A DNA stretch of 60,310 nucleotides from an uncultured Actinomycetes bacterium (GTDB taxonomy: Bacteria > Actinomycetota > Actinomycetes > Mycobacteriales > Mycobacteriaceae). The translations under genes and the position numbers were made by a program. The notes below the pieces were generated by a model that saw only the letters and a program-made list of their open reading frames with translations, was not told the DNA's origin and made no database searches. Position 1 is the first letter of the stretch; every line of letters begins with the position of its first letter. Of this stretch, positions 7,786-19,368 are shown piece after piece. The stretch covers positions 1 through 60,310 of the forward strand of contig CAIRCP010000173.1 of NCBI GenBank assembly GCA_903877095.1, in the 5' to 3' direction.

Positions 7786-9417
7786 TTAAGGACCCCAGTG
7801 GCCCGGCTGCTGATTCTCCGGTGCCCAGTTCAGTTCCGGGTACTTGGCCTTCGTGGTCTTCCACAGTGCGGCCAGATCCTCTGCCGTGTAAGTGTCCGGG
7901 CTGGTGTGGATTTCGAGAGTGTCGAAGGATCTAATGCGAGTTTTATCCGCGCCTTCCAATTCAGGATCGGAAGCGTCCACAGCCCGCGCAAGAGAGATCC
8001 ACGTTGCCTCCCGGGCGCCAGAGCCTCGATCCACCCAGGTGACTCGATCATCGACCCCGAACAGGCCTCGGCCATCGGTGTCCTGGGTCCAGGCGTACAT
8101 GTGCCACTGGCCACGCTGGGCATACAACCGGGCAAGCCTGCCCCGATCCCGAAAGTACGACGGAATCTCAACGTAATCCGAATCCAACCCCTGCTCTACG
8201 TCAAAGCTGCCGTTGGAGAACAGCGGGGGAGGTAGTTTCGACTTCCCGCCAGCCTTGTCATCGGCATTGGTGCGCCCGAAGATAACGACGGTTTTGGCTT
8301 GCCCCGTCGGGAACGGGTTGATGCCCATCGAGGTTCCGACAGTACCGCCGGGGCTTTTAAGCCCCGTGAAGTGGAGATACTTTTGGCCTTGATCAACCAA
8401 AACTACTGGATTGTCTGCAACTTCCGCCGAGAGAATTACGCCGGATGTCTCGGCGCTGGTTGCTTTCCACAGGACCGGATCGGCGGTGTCCGGTAGCGTT
8501 TCCGGTGTCCAACTGCGAGTGGCTTCAAATTTCGGGGCTCTGACCTGCTTCTGGTCCCACCCGTAGAACAGCAACGCGTTCTCGGCTCGATCCCACTTGT
8601 AAATATCGGAAAACCAGAGTTCCGTGGTCTTGGAAAACGCCTCCCGATAGAAACCCTGCAAGTAGTACATGCGCTCTTCGTCGGCGTAGCCGACTGCACG
8701 GTTCTGTAGGTCAACCGCCAGATTCCCGTTCCACCACAACCGAACTGAGCCACCGCCAGCGGATGAGAGGTGAACTTCCGCGATAAAGTCCTGCCACTCA
8801 TTCTTCGGGAATACACCCAGATCAACCCACTCGAACACGGTCGGCGGTTCGTCCTCCAAACTCTTTCGGAAATCTCCTCCGCCGATCACTTTGACTTTCA
8901 GCCTCGGGGTGTCACCAACGAGGTGTAGCGAGAACGGTGAGACTCTGACCGCCCCACCGGAATGGATACTGACGAAGTTATTCCAGTCCCCGTTCGGGGA
9001 GGAGAAGTTGGAATCCACGGACACCCCGAAGGAGACAACGACGGTATCCCCGTCTGTGAAAGTGCCCATGCGTTTGAAGTTTTTTGACATACAAACTTCG
9101 CCCGTCCCGGACTGCCACTCCCTGCCAAAGTCGGCAATACCGAGACTTTGCAGATATTCCGCGATCCGGCCGAGGTTGTCTCCAGGCTGCACGACAACTT
9201 TTTGGACTACCCCCCGCTGATTCAGCGGATCGGTCACATAAGTAACACGATCTGGTCCCGCGAGTTGCTTCCCGCTGTTGATATGTGTGTCCGGATCTGA
9301 AAGCCAGAAATCTTCCTTGGCGTAATCAGAGAATGCGATCGGGCGCTCCGAAAAATTCTCGTCACCTACATCGACGCCATCCTGGGAGACCATCACCCGA
9401 TCTTCCCACCGGGGCAC
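7786..9417 (-). CDS. Phage-like / polysaccharide-lyase-like jelly-roll protein (acquired)
   Basis: Unfamiliar 543-residue protein without a signal peptide. The middle segment, VFEWVDLGVFPKNEWQDF through VRLWWNGNLAV to YYLQGFYREAF (about 190-270), resembles the concanavalin-like jelly roll of heparin-lyase-I-type polysaccharide lyases. The N-terminal GPDRVTYVTDPLNQRG also fits that fold. The second half (about 300-543) looks like another LamG-type beta-sandwich, as in minor tail proteins of actinobacterial phages. Base composition and codon use are visibly less GC-rich than both neighbours. No other phage gene adjoins. In M. tuberculosis erp and glf are adjacent, so this gene is an insertion. 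GTG 9417 is used; ATG 9393 is an alternative. Family assignment is by pattern only. Confidence 0.6.
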   Translation of the reverse strand: MPRWEDRVMVSQDGVDVGDENFSERPIAFSDYAKEDFWLSDPDTHINSGKQLAGPDRVTYVTDPLNQRGVVQKVVVQPGDNLGRIAEYLQSLGIADFGREWQSGTGEVCMSKNFKRMGTFTDGDTVVVSFGVSVDSNFSSPNGDWNNFVSIHSGGAVRVSPFSLHLVGDTPRLKVKVIGGGDFRKSLEDEPPTVFEWVDLGVFPKNEWQDFIAEVHLSSAGGGSVRLWWNGNLAVDLQNRAVGYADEERMYYLQGFYREAFSKTTELWFSDIYKWDRAENALLFYGWDQKQVRAPKFEATRSWTPETLPDTADPVLWKATSAETSGVILSAEVADNPVVLVDQGQKYLHFTGLKSPGGTVGTSMGINPFPTGQAKTVVIFGRTNADDKAGGKSKLPPPLFSNGSFDVEQGLDSDYVEIPSYFRDRGRLARLYAQRGQWHMYAWTQDTDGRGLFGVDDRVTWVDRGSGAREATWISLARAVDASDPELEGADKTRIRSFDTLEIHTSPDTYTAEDLAALWKTTKAKYPELNWAPENQQPGHWGP

Positions 9418-9467
9418 GACGAACCTCAGGTAGCCCCCGCGTCACCATCAGGAGTAGATTCCATCCA

Positions 9468-9585
9468 CTCTCCCCCGAAGCGGAGAAGCCGCTCGGGAGT
9501 TCCATCCCCCCGGACCCCCCGAGCGCAAGAAGCGCCCCCGGCGTCCCCCCATGCCGGGCGGTTCGCTCGCCGCTTCGGGGGAGAG
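9468..9585. repeat. Cloverleaf-shaped palindromic element
   Basis: Perfect 16-bp outer arms CTCTCCCCCGAAGCGG (9468-9483) and CCGCTTCGGGGGAGAG (9570-9585) enclose two smaller hairpins: CGCTCGGG/CCCGAGCG (9490-9497 with 9518-9525) and CCCGGC/GCCGGG (9537-9542 with 9553-9558). A REPIN- or MITE-like element, a structured RNA or a terminator are all possible. Confidence 0.7.
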
Positions 9586-9680
9586 CCCCGCATCGGACGG
9601 GCGTTGACGGTAAATCAACCGCCCTGGACTTTCTGTTCGCCCGCCTGGTTTTACCGCACGGTTGCCAGCCCTCGGTCCGA

Positions 9681-9686
9681 TAACCT
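9681..9686 (+). promoter_or_regulatory. Candidate -10 of the glf operon
   Basis: TAACCT lies 8 bases before the glf ATG, so the transcript would start at or next to the ATG (leaderless). I see no clear -35 element. Confidence 0.35.
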
Positions 9687-9688
9687 AG

Positions 9689-12889
<3,201 letters not shown>

Positions 12890-12897
<8 letters not shown>

Positions 12898-13441
12898 TCC
12901 CATGCCTCACGTCACCGGGCCGGAGGCCGGTCCCCCCTCCGGTGAAGTCGCCATGCTGGTCGACGTGCAGTCCCGGCTGGCTTCGCCGCCCGTCGTCGCC
13001 GTGGCGCGGGGCATGTCGCACTTCGGCGAACATGCGGCGGGCTGGGTGGCGCTGTCCGCCATCGGCGCGTTGCTGTCTCCGGCCCGCCGGCGCGACTGGC
13101 TGCTGGTGGGGGTGGGAGCGGTCGCGGCGCACGGTGCGGCGATCCTGATCAAGCTGGCCGTGCGGCGCCGGCGCCCGCACCACCCGGATATCGCGGTCAA
13201 CGTCTCCACCCCCAGCGCGCTGAGTTTCCCGTCCGCGCACGCAACCTCCAGCACGGCCGCAGCTATGCTGCTGTGCCGAGCCACCCGGTCGCCGTTGCCG
13301 CTGGCCGCGGTGCCGTTGATGGCGCTGTCCCGCTTGGTGCTCGGTGTGCATTACCCCACCGACGTGCTTGCCGGGATGGCCGTCGGGGCCGCCGTCGCAC
13401 GGGTGACCGGCCGTCTCGGCGACCGCGGCAGGGAGAGGTGA
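12890..13441 (+). CDS. PAP2-family phosphatase (Rv3807c-like), decaprenyl-phosphoryl-phosphoribose phosphatase candidate
   Basis: Membrane phosphatase of the PAP2 superfamily, with motifs KLAVRRRRP, PSAHATSSTAAA (PSxH) and SRLVLGVHYPTDV in the right order, and about four hydrophobic helices. Its place between glfT2 and ubiA matches Rv3807c, proposed to dephosphorylate decaprenyl-phosphoryl-5-phosphoribose made by UbiA, before DprE1 and DprE2 act. The start is uncertain: GTG 12890 (overlapping the glfT2 stop by 8 bp) or ATG 12902. About 183 residues, near the family length. The ubiA start follows 3 bp later. Confidence 0.85.
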
Positions 13442-13444
13442 TCC

Positions 13445-14353
13445 ATGAGTGAGACGACGGTGACCGGACCGCCGAGCAACCTGCTCACCGGCATCATCAA
13501 GGCGCTGCGGCCACGCCAGTGGGTGAAGAACCTGCTCGTGTTCGCCGCGCCGTTGGCTTCGCTGGGCGGCACCGACACCTACGACTACCGCACGGTGATG
13601 GCCAAGGTGTCCGTCGCCTTCGTGGTGTTCTGCATGGCGGCGTCGTCGATCTACCTGGTGAACGACGCCCGTGACGTCGAGGCCGACCGCGCCCACCCGA
13701 CCAAGCAGTACCGCCCGATCGCCGCCGGGGTGCTGCCGGTCGGTATGGCGTACGGCATCGCTGTCGTTCTCGCCGCCGCATCGCTGGCGATCTCCTGGTG
13801 GGTCACCCCGCACCTGGCTCTGGTGATGGCGGTCTATCTGGTCATTCAGCTGGCGTACTGCTTTGGGCTGAAACATCAAGCGGTGCTGGATATCTCGATT
13901 CTGTCGTCGGGCTTCCTCATCCGCGCCATCGCTGGGGGCGTGGCGGGCGGCATCCCGCTGTCACAGTGGTTCCTGCTGGTGATGGCGTTCGGGTCACTGT
14001 TCATGGCGGCCGGCAAGCGTTATGCCGAACTCCAGCTTGCCCAGCGCACCGGCGCCAAGATCCGCAAGTCGCTGGAGAACTACACCAGCACCTACCTGAC
14101 CTTCGTCTGGACGTTGTCGGCCACCGCGGTCGTGGTCTGTTACGGGCTGTGGGCCTTCGAACGGGACGGCACGACCGGATCGTGGTTCGTCATCTCGATG
14201 GTCCCGTTCACCGTGGCGATCCTGCGCTATGCCGTGGACGTGGACGGCGGCATGGCCGGCGAGCCGGAGGAGATCGCTCTGCGCGACCGGGTGCTGCAAT
14301 TGCTGGCCCTGGCCTGGATCGGAACTGTCATTGCCGCCTCCTTCTTCGGTTAG
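13445..14353 (+). CDS. ubiA: Decaprenyl-phosphate phosphoribosyltransferase UbiA
   Basis: Integral membrane prenyltransferase that joins phosphoribosyl pyrophosphate and decaprenyl phosphate, the first committed step to decaprenyl-phosphoryl-arabinose. The 302 residues carry the UbiA signature NDARDVEADRAHPTKQYRP (about 73-91), the second motif region YAELQLAQRTGAKIRKSL, and about nine helices. The start ATG follows a GGGAGAGG ribosome site. Variants in M. tuberculosis UbiA change ethambutol susceptibility. The gene sits directly before aftB, as in other mycobacteria. Confidence 0.96.
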   Translation: MSETTVTGPPSNLLTGIIKALRPRQWVKNLLVFAAPLASLGGTDTYDYRTVMAKVSVAFVVFCMAASSIYLVNDARDVEADRAHPTKQYRPIAAGVLPVGMAYGIAVVLAAASLAISWWVTPHLALVMAVYLVIQLAYCFGLKHQAVLDISILSSGFLIRAIAGGVAGGIPLSQWFLLVMAFGSLFMAAGKRYAELQLAQRTGAKIRKSLENYTSTYLTFVWTLSATAVVVCYGLWAFERDGTTGSWFVISMVPFTVAILRYAVDVDGGMAGEPEEIALRDRVLQLLALAWIGTVIAASFFG

Positions 14354-14471
14354 CGCACCGGCTTTACCCCCGGTCCCGCGCGGGGTCGCCAAGCCCGGCC
14401 TGCGGCCAGGTGCGTGGCGGTGGACGGCGTTAGCCCCCGCCGTCCGCACCCGGATCAGCCTGTGGACGTCG

Positions 14472-16334
14472 GTGGCTGTGGTGACGACGCTGTGGACCTG
14501 GGGGATCTGGCAGCGGCGCTGGATCGCCGACGACGGCCTCATCGTGTTGCGGACCGTCCGCAATCTTTTGGCGGGCAACGGGCCGGTGTTCAACGCGGGG
14601 GAGCGGGTGGAGTCCAACACCTCCACCGCGTGGACCTATCTGGTCTATCTCGGCAGTGTGATTGCCGGGCCGCTGCGTCTGGAGTACGTGGCGCTCGCGT
14701 TGGCCATGGTTCTGAGCGCGGCCGGTGTGGCGATGGTGATGCTCGGCACCGCCCGGTTGTGGGCGCCGGCCCTGCGCGGCCGCCGGGCGCTGGTGCTGCC
14801 GGCCGGCGTTTTGGTCTACATCGCCGTGCCGCCCGCCCGGGACTTCGCCACCTCCGGTTTGGAGAACGGGCTCGTCACTGCCTGGCTGGGCGGGCTGTGG
14901 TGGATGATGGTCCGCTGGGGCCAGCAATCCGGGAGAAGCAGCCCGCTGTTCCTCGGTGCGCTGTCCTTCGTCGGCGGCCTGAGTGTGCTGGTGCGTCCGG
15001 AACTTGCCCTGATCGGCGGCCTCGCGCTGGTGATGCTGCTGGTCGCCGAGCCGGGCTGGGCGCGGCGCGTGCTGATCGTGCTGGCCGGCGGCCTGCTGCC
15101 GGTGGGCTATCAGATCTTCCGGATGGGGTACTACGGGCTGCTCGTTCCGCAGACCGCGATCGCCAAGGACGCCTCGGGCAGCAAGTGGGCCCAGGGCTTC
15201 GTCTATCTGGGGAATTTCACCGGGCCCTATGCCCTGTGGATTCCGGCGGTGCTGCTGATCGGCCTTGCTGTCGTGCTGGCGGGCCGCCGGGCTGCAGACC
15301 GCCCGCCGGCCCGCGCCGGACTCGCCGCGAGAGTTCACAGCCCCACGGCAGTGGTGGTTTTCATGCTCGTCAGCGGACTGGTCCAGGGTCTCTACTGGAT
15401 CCGGCAGGGCGGCGACTTCATGCACGGACGGGTGCTGCTGGCCCCGCTGTTCTGCCTGCTCGCCCCCATCGCGGTGGTACCGATCGCGGTGCCGGCCGAG
15501 GGTTGGTTGAGCCGCGAGAAGGGTCATGTCGCGCTCGTCGCCCTGTGGCTGGCTCTGGTCGGCTGGGCGTTGTGGGCGGCCAACTCGCCGGGCATGGGCC
15601 GCGACGCCACCCGGGTGACCTATTCCGGGATCGTCGACGAGCGCCGGTTCTACTCCCAGGCGACCGGCCATGCCCACCCGCTGACCGCGGCTGACTATCT
15701 GGACTATCCGCGGATGCGGGCCGTTATGGTCGCCATCAACAACACTCCCGACGGGGCGCTGCTGCTGCCGTCGGGCAATTACGACGTGTGGGACGTGGTT
15801 CCCCAGAAGCCCCCGGTCGAGCCGCCGCCCCCCGGCGTGTCGCCTGAGGACTGGCGGCGCCAACACGCCACCCACGCCGTGTTCTTCACCAACCTCGGCA
15901 TGGTCGGCATGAACACCGGCCTCACCACCCGGGTGATCGACCAGATCGGGCTGGCCAATCCGCTGGCCGCCCACACCGCCCGACTGGAGGAGGGCCGCAT
16001 CGGGCATGACAAGAACCTGTTCCCGGACTGGGCTGTCGCCGAGGGGCCGTGGCTCAAGGAGCGACCGTGGATTCCGGAGTACCTCGACGAAGGATGGATC
16101 GAGGAGGCCGGCGTCGCGCTCGGCTGTCCGAAAACCGTCGAGATGCTCGAGATGATCCGCGAACCGATGACGCGCCCCCGGTTCATCGGCAACCTCAACC
16201 GCGCTTGGGAGTTCACCCGCTACCGGATCGACCGGGTGCCGCAGTACGAGTTGTTCCGCTGCGGTCTGCCCGAGCCGCCCCCGGCCAAGGACGCCAGGCC
16301 GTCCTATACCGGTTTGCCGGCGACCGGGCCCTGA
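14472..16334 (+). CDS. aftB: Terminal beta-(1->2) arabinofuranosyltransferase AftB
   Basis: GT-C membrane transferase that caps arabinan with beta-1,2 arabinofuranose, using decaprenyl-phosphoryl-arabinose. WQRRWIADDGLIVLRTVRN carries the catalytic aspartates in the first periplasmic loop. IRQGGDFMHGRVLLAPLFC and the periplasmic C-terminal domain (RVTYSGIVDERRFYSQATGH, ARIGHDKNLFPDW-like) match Rv3805c. The start is a problem. The homologous start position (RTRISLW) has no ATG, GTG or TTG; the first usable start after the ubiA stop is GTG 14472, inside the first helix, while the next upstream ATG (14229) lies deep in ubiA in another frame. True translation may begin at a rare codon near 14450-14460. 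Predicted length from 14472 is 620 residues (627 in M. tuberculosis). Confidence 0.9.
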   Translation: MAVVTTLWTWGIWQRRWIADDGLIVLRTVRNLLAGNGPVFNAGERVESNTSTAWTYLVYLGSVIAGPLRLEYVALALAMVLSAAGVAMVMLGTARLWAPALRGRRALVLPAGVLVYIAVPPARDFATSGLENGLVTAWLGGLWWMMVRWGQQSGRSSPLFLGALSFVGGLSVLVRPELALIGGLALVMLLVAEPGWARRVLIVLAGGLLPVGYQIFRMGYYGLLVPQTAIAKDASGSKWAQGFVYLGNFTGPYALWIPAVLLIGLAVVLAGRRAADRPPARAGLAARVHSPTAVVVFMLVSGLVQGLYWIRQGGDFMHGRVLLAPLFCLLAPIAVVPIAVPAEGWLSREKGHVALVALWLALVGWALWAANSPGMGRDATRVTYSGIVDERRFYSQATGHAHPLTAADYLDYPRMRAVMVAINNTPDGALLLPSGNYDVWDVVPQKPPVEPPPPGVSPEDWRRQHATHAVFFTNLGMVGMNTGLTTRVIDQIGLANPLAAHTARLEEGRIGHDKNLFPDWAVAEGPWLKERPWIPEYLDEGWIEEAGVALGCPKTVEMLEMIREPMTRPRFIGNLNRAWEFTRYRIDRVPQYELFRCGLPEPPPAKDARPSYTGLPATGP

Positions 16335-16465
16335 ACCATGTTCAAGACATCGGCTGGGACGACACGGCACCGGCCGTCGAGACGCCCGCTCCGGCCAACT
16401 GATGTAGTAACTGCGCAGTGGTGTGATTCACTACGCATGCCGTATCGACTCGACGTGAGGTGAAT

Positions 16466-17353
16466 ATGAGGGGTCTGACCAAGCTGTCCCGCATTGTCGG
16501 TGCGGTCGCGCTGGCGCTGGGTGTGGCAGGTGCCGCGGCCCCAGCTGCCTCCGCCGCCGGTGTCGAGATGCTGATGGTTCCCTCGGCCGCGATGGGACGC
16601 GACATCCCGGTGGCCTTCCAGGCGGGCGGGCCGCACGCCGTGGTGCTGCTCGACGCCTTCAACGCCGCGCCGGACGTCAGCAACTGGGTCACCGCAGGCA
16701 ACGCGATGAACACCCTGGCCGGCAGCGGCCTGTCGGTTGCCGCCCCGGCAGGCGGGGCGTACAGCCTGTACACCAACTGGGAGGCCAACGGCTCCAAGCA
16801 GTGGGAGACCTTCCTCGCTGACGAGCTGCCGAACTGGCTGGCCGCCAACAAGGGCCTTGCGCCCAACCGGCACGCCATCGTGGGCGCATCCCAGGGCGGC
16901 ACCGGCGCCATGATGCTGGCCACCTTCCACCCGGACCGCTACAGCTACGCCGGATCGCTGTCCGGCTTCCTCAATCCGTCGGACACCCAGACCAACGGTG
17001 TCATCTCCAACGCCATCAACGTGGGCGACAACATCGACGCGATGTGGGGTGCGCCCCAGCTGGGCCGCTGGAAGTGGCACGACCCCAACGTCCACGCCAA
17101 CCTGCTGGTCCAGAACAACACCCGGCTGTGGGTGTACAGCCCACTGACCACGGCATGCGCCGACCCGGGTGCGATGGGCGGCGGCGACTGCAGCGTGTCC
17201 CAGGGCAGCAACCGGATCTTCTACGCCCACTACCGTTCCCTGGGGGGCCGCAACGGCCACTGGGACATCACCGGCGGCGGCGGTAACGACTGGGGTACCT
17301 GGGCAGGCCAGCTCGGCGCGATGGCCGGCGATATCTCCGCGGCTCTCGGCTAA
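16466..17353 (+). CDS. fbpD: MPT51/FbpD-type antigen-85 family protein with a serine in the nucleophile position
   Basis: Secreted alpha/beta-hydrolase of the Ag85 family. The signal peptide ends near APAASAAG; the mature part (VPSAAMGRDIPVAFQAGGPH, LLDAFNAAPDVSNWVTAGNA, MWGAPQLGRWKWHDP) is clearly MPT51-like, not FbpA, B or C. M. tuberculosis MPT51 has Ala at the nucleophile site (GAAQGG) and is not an active mycolyltransferase. This protein has GASQGG with Ser142, but the catalytic-His segment reads GNDWGTW, with no His, and the Glu segment is not recognisable. Start: ATG 16466 has GAGG five bases upstream; GTG 16460 is possible. fbpA, normally between aftB and fbpD, is missing here. Confidence 0.88.
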   Translation: MRGLTKLSRIVGAVALALGVAGAAAPAASAAGVEMLMVPSAAMGRDIPVAFQAGGPHAVVLLDAFNAAPDVSNWVTAGNAMNTLAGSGLSVAAPAGGAYSLYTNWEANGSKQWETFLADELPNWLAANKGLAPNRHAIVGASQGGTGAMMLATFHPDRYSYAGSLSGFLNPSDTQTNGVISNAINVGDNIDAMWGAPQLGRWKWHDPNVHANLLVQNNTRLWVYSPLTTACADPGAMGGGDCSVSQGSNRIFYAHYRSLGGRNGHWDITGGGGNDWGTWAGQLGAMAGDISAALG

Positions 17354-17453
17354 TTCTTGCGGAGCGGGTGCGCGTTGCCCGGGTGGTCGGGGCCGCGCGA
17401 TGAGGACGAAAGGCCCCGGGTTGCACCTCCGCGGAACCGGTAGTGTGGTTGGC

Positions 17454-18008
17454 GTGAATCACCTGCGCGGTGGATCGTTCAGCAAACTGCCCGATGGCGG
17501 TTGGCGACTGTTTGAGGCACCCGGTCGAAGGGTTCTGCTCGCCGGCGTGATGGCGCCTGCGGCGTGGCTGCTAGCCGGGTGTGGGGCAGGTGGCGATCTG
17601 ATCAGCACCGTTGCGCTGCCGTCGCAGCAGACCACCGGCTACGCCGACGGAACGGAGATGCCGATGGCCGCTGATTCCGGCCGCCTCTCCGGCAAGCCCG
17701 AACTCACGCCGGCTCAGCGGGACTACCTCGGGGCACTGGCCGCGGCGGGCATCCACCCCTCCAGTGAACTGCGGGTGCTCAGCATCGGGGCGTACGTCTG
17801 TCAAGCCCGCGCCGCCGGCCAGAGTGATCAGGCGGTGTGGGACTCCGTCGCGCCGATGGTGCGCAGCGACGTGATCGCGACGCCTGCGGCGGCTGCGCAG
17901 CCGGCAGCCGCGCCGAACCCGGCGGCTGCCGCGGCGACAGTGGCGGCCATGGATGACAATTCAGTCGTCAGCAACGTGATCCGGATTGCCACCGGCAGGC
18001 TCTGCTGA
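17454..18008 (+). CDS. DUF732-like lipoprotein
   Basis: Predicted lipoprotein of 184 residues. It has an n-region, a hydrophobic stretch ([16 protein letters not shown]) and a lipobox LAGC at Cys43, then [21 protein letters not shown] and [18 protein letters not shown], a pattern like DUF732 small mycobacterial secreted proteins. An Ala/Pro-rich tail follows. GTG 17454 is chosen because a TAGTGT -10 box at 17441-17446 ends 7 bases before it (leaderless). It stands between fbpD and the Rv3802c-like gene, which are direct neighbours in M. tuberculosis. It ends 4 bases before the next start, so it may be cotranscribed. Function unknown. Confidence 0.7.
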   Translation: MNHLRGGSFSKLPDGGWRLFEAPGRRVLLAGVMAPAAWLLAGCGAGGDLISTVALPSQQTTGYADGTEMPMAADSGRLSGKPELTPAQRDYLGALAAAGIHPSSELRVLSIGAYVCQARAAGQSDQAVWDSVAPMVRSDVIATPAAAAQPAAAPNPAAAAATVAAMDDNSVVSNVIRIATGRLC

Positions 18009-18012
18009 CCCG

Positions 18013-19134
18013 ATGACGCTGAACACTTCCGGCTCTTCCAAGCGTCCGAAGGGCTCCCGGGATTCCCGCGGTTCGAGGAACGGCTCCAGGACCAAGTCGA
18101 ACGGCGCAACGACCAAGTCGGAGAGCCGTCGTCGCCGCCACCGCATCCTTGCGCTGATCGCGGCCGGCGCGGTCGCCGTGGTGGTGGGTCTGGTGGTCGC
18201 GATCATCGTGATCCTGGTTCGTCGACCCCACGAGTCCACGACGGCGATCCCACCGAGCGCGGTTCCGCCGAGCGCGATCCCGCCCGGACCCACCACCCCC
18301 GGCCAGAAGCCGCGGCCGGCCGCTCAGGACGCCAGCTGCCCGGACGTCCAGATGATCGCCATCCCCGGCACCTGGGAATCGTCGCCGACCGATGATCCGC
18401 TCAATCCGGTTCAGTTCCCGATTGCGTTGCTGCTCAACGTGACCCGCCCGATCCAGCAGGAGTTCGGCGCGGACCGGGTACAGGTCTACACGGTTCCCTA
18501 CACCGCCCAGTTCCACAATCCGCTGGCGGCGGACAAGCAGATGTCCTACAACGACTCCCGCAAAGAAGGCACCGACGCCGTGGTTCGGGCCATGACCGAC
18601 ATGAACAATCGCTGCCCGCTGACCAGCTACGTCGTGGTCGGCTTCTCGCAGGGTGCGGTCATCGGGGGTGACCTGGCCAGCGATATCGGCAACGGTCGCG
18701 GTCCGGTCGACGAGGACCTCGTGCTCGGGGTGACGCTGATCGCCGACGGCCGGCGCCAGCCCGGGGTCGGACAGGAGGTCGGACCGAACCCGCCCGGACA
18801 GGGCGCCGAGATCACCCTCAAGGAGTTGCCCGCGCTCTCCTTCCTCGGTCTCACGATGAGCGGCGAACGGCCGGGCGGCTTCGGTGCGCTGAACAATCGC
18901 ACCAACCAGATCTGCGCACCCGGTGACCTGATCTGCTCGGCCCCGCAGTCGGCGTTCAGCATCACCAATCTGCCGCGAACCCTGGAGGTGCTGACGGCGG
19001 GCGCCGGCCAGCCCATCCACGCGATGTACGCGACACCGCAATTTTGGACCGCCGACGGCCAAACAGCCACGTCATGGGCGTTGAACTGGGCCCGCAGCCT
19101 GATCGCCGACGCCCCACACCCGGCGCACAACTGA
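18013..19134 (+). CDS. Cutinase-like envelope phospholipase/thioesterase (Rv3802c-like)
   Basis: Essential cell-wall lipid hydrolase in mycobacteria, with phospholipase A and thioesterase activity reported for Rv3802c. The 373 residues have a basic N-terminus, a signal-anchor helix ([20 protein letters not shown], about 48-67), a Pro-rich linker and a cutinase domain. The domain has the nucleophile motif [13 protein letters not shown] (Ser212), Cys pairs ([32 protein letters not shown]) and the acid/His end DLICSAP...HAMYA. Its place before fadD32-pks13-accD4 matches M. tuberculosis and suggests a link to mycolate metabolism. Confidence 0.92.
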   Translation: MTLNTSGSSKRPKGSRDSRGSRNGSRTKSNGATTKSESRRRRHRILALIAAGAVAVVVGLVVAIIVILVRRPHESTTAIPPSAVPPSAIPPGPTTPGQKPRPAAQDASCPDVQMIAIPGTWESSPTDDPLNPVQFPIALLLNVTRPIQQEFGADRVQVYTVPYTAQFHNPLAADKQMSYNDSRKEGTDAVVRAMTDMNNRCPLTSYVVVGFSQGAVIGGDLASDIGNGRGPVDEDLVLGVTLIADGRRQPGVGQEVGPNPPGQGAEITLKELPALSFLGLTMSGERPGGFGALNNRTNQICAPGDLICSAPQSAFSITNLPRTLEVLTAGAGQPIHAMYATPQFWTADGQTATSWALNWARSLIADAPHPAHN

Positions 19135-19159
19135 CTCGACGCGCCCGCTGCGCGGCGAT

Positions 19160-19188
19160 TTGGATACCGTCCGGGCGCCGCCTAACAT
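19160..19188 (+). promoter_or_regulatory. Promoter of fadD32-pks13-accD4
   Basis: TTGGAT (19160-19165), a 17-bp spacer and TAACAT (19183-19188) form a strong SigA-type promoter. Transcription from about 19195 would give a leader of about 174 nt before the fadD32 ATG, long enough for post-transcriptional control, though I see no clear riboswitch. Confidence 0.65.
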
Positions 19189-19368
19189 TAAGAGAAAGGT
19201 AAGGCCAGAGAACTAGCTCGTTTGCTCAGGTCGGCCGGGCCGCGCGGGGCCGTTTCATCGGTACGATCTGTGGGGCGCTCGGCCAGTTCGACGATCGGTA
19301 GCGCGCCAATACGCTGCTGCACCCCAAGCAGTGGGGGCCGACACGACGCGTTTCGACAGGAGAGTGGC

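Noticed and set aside
16335-16402. Possible leftover C-terminus of fbpA after aftB (open frame ending APAVETPAPAN)
   Set aside because: The frame is a continuation of an aftB shadow and shows no recognisable Ag85 motif.
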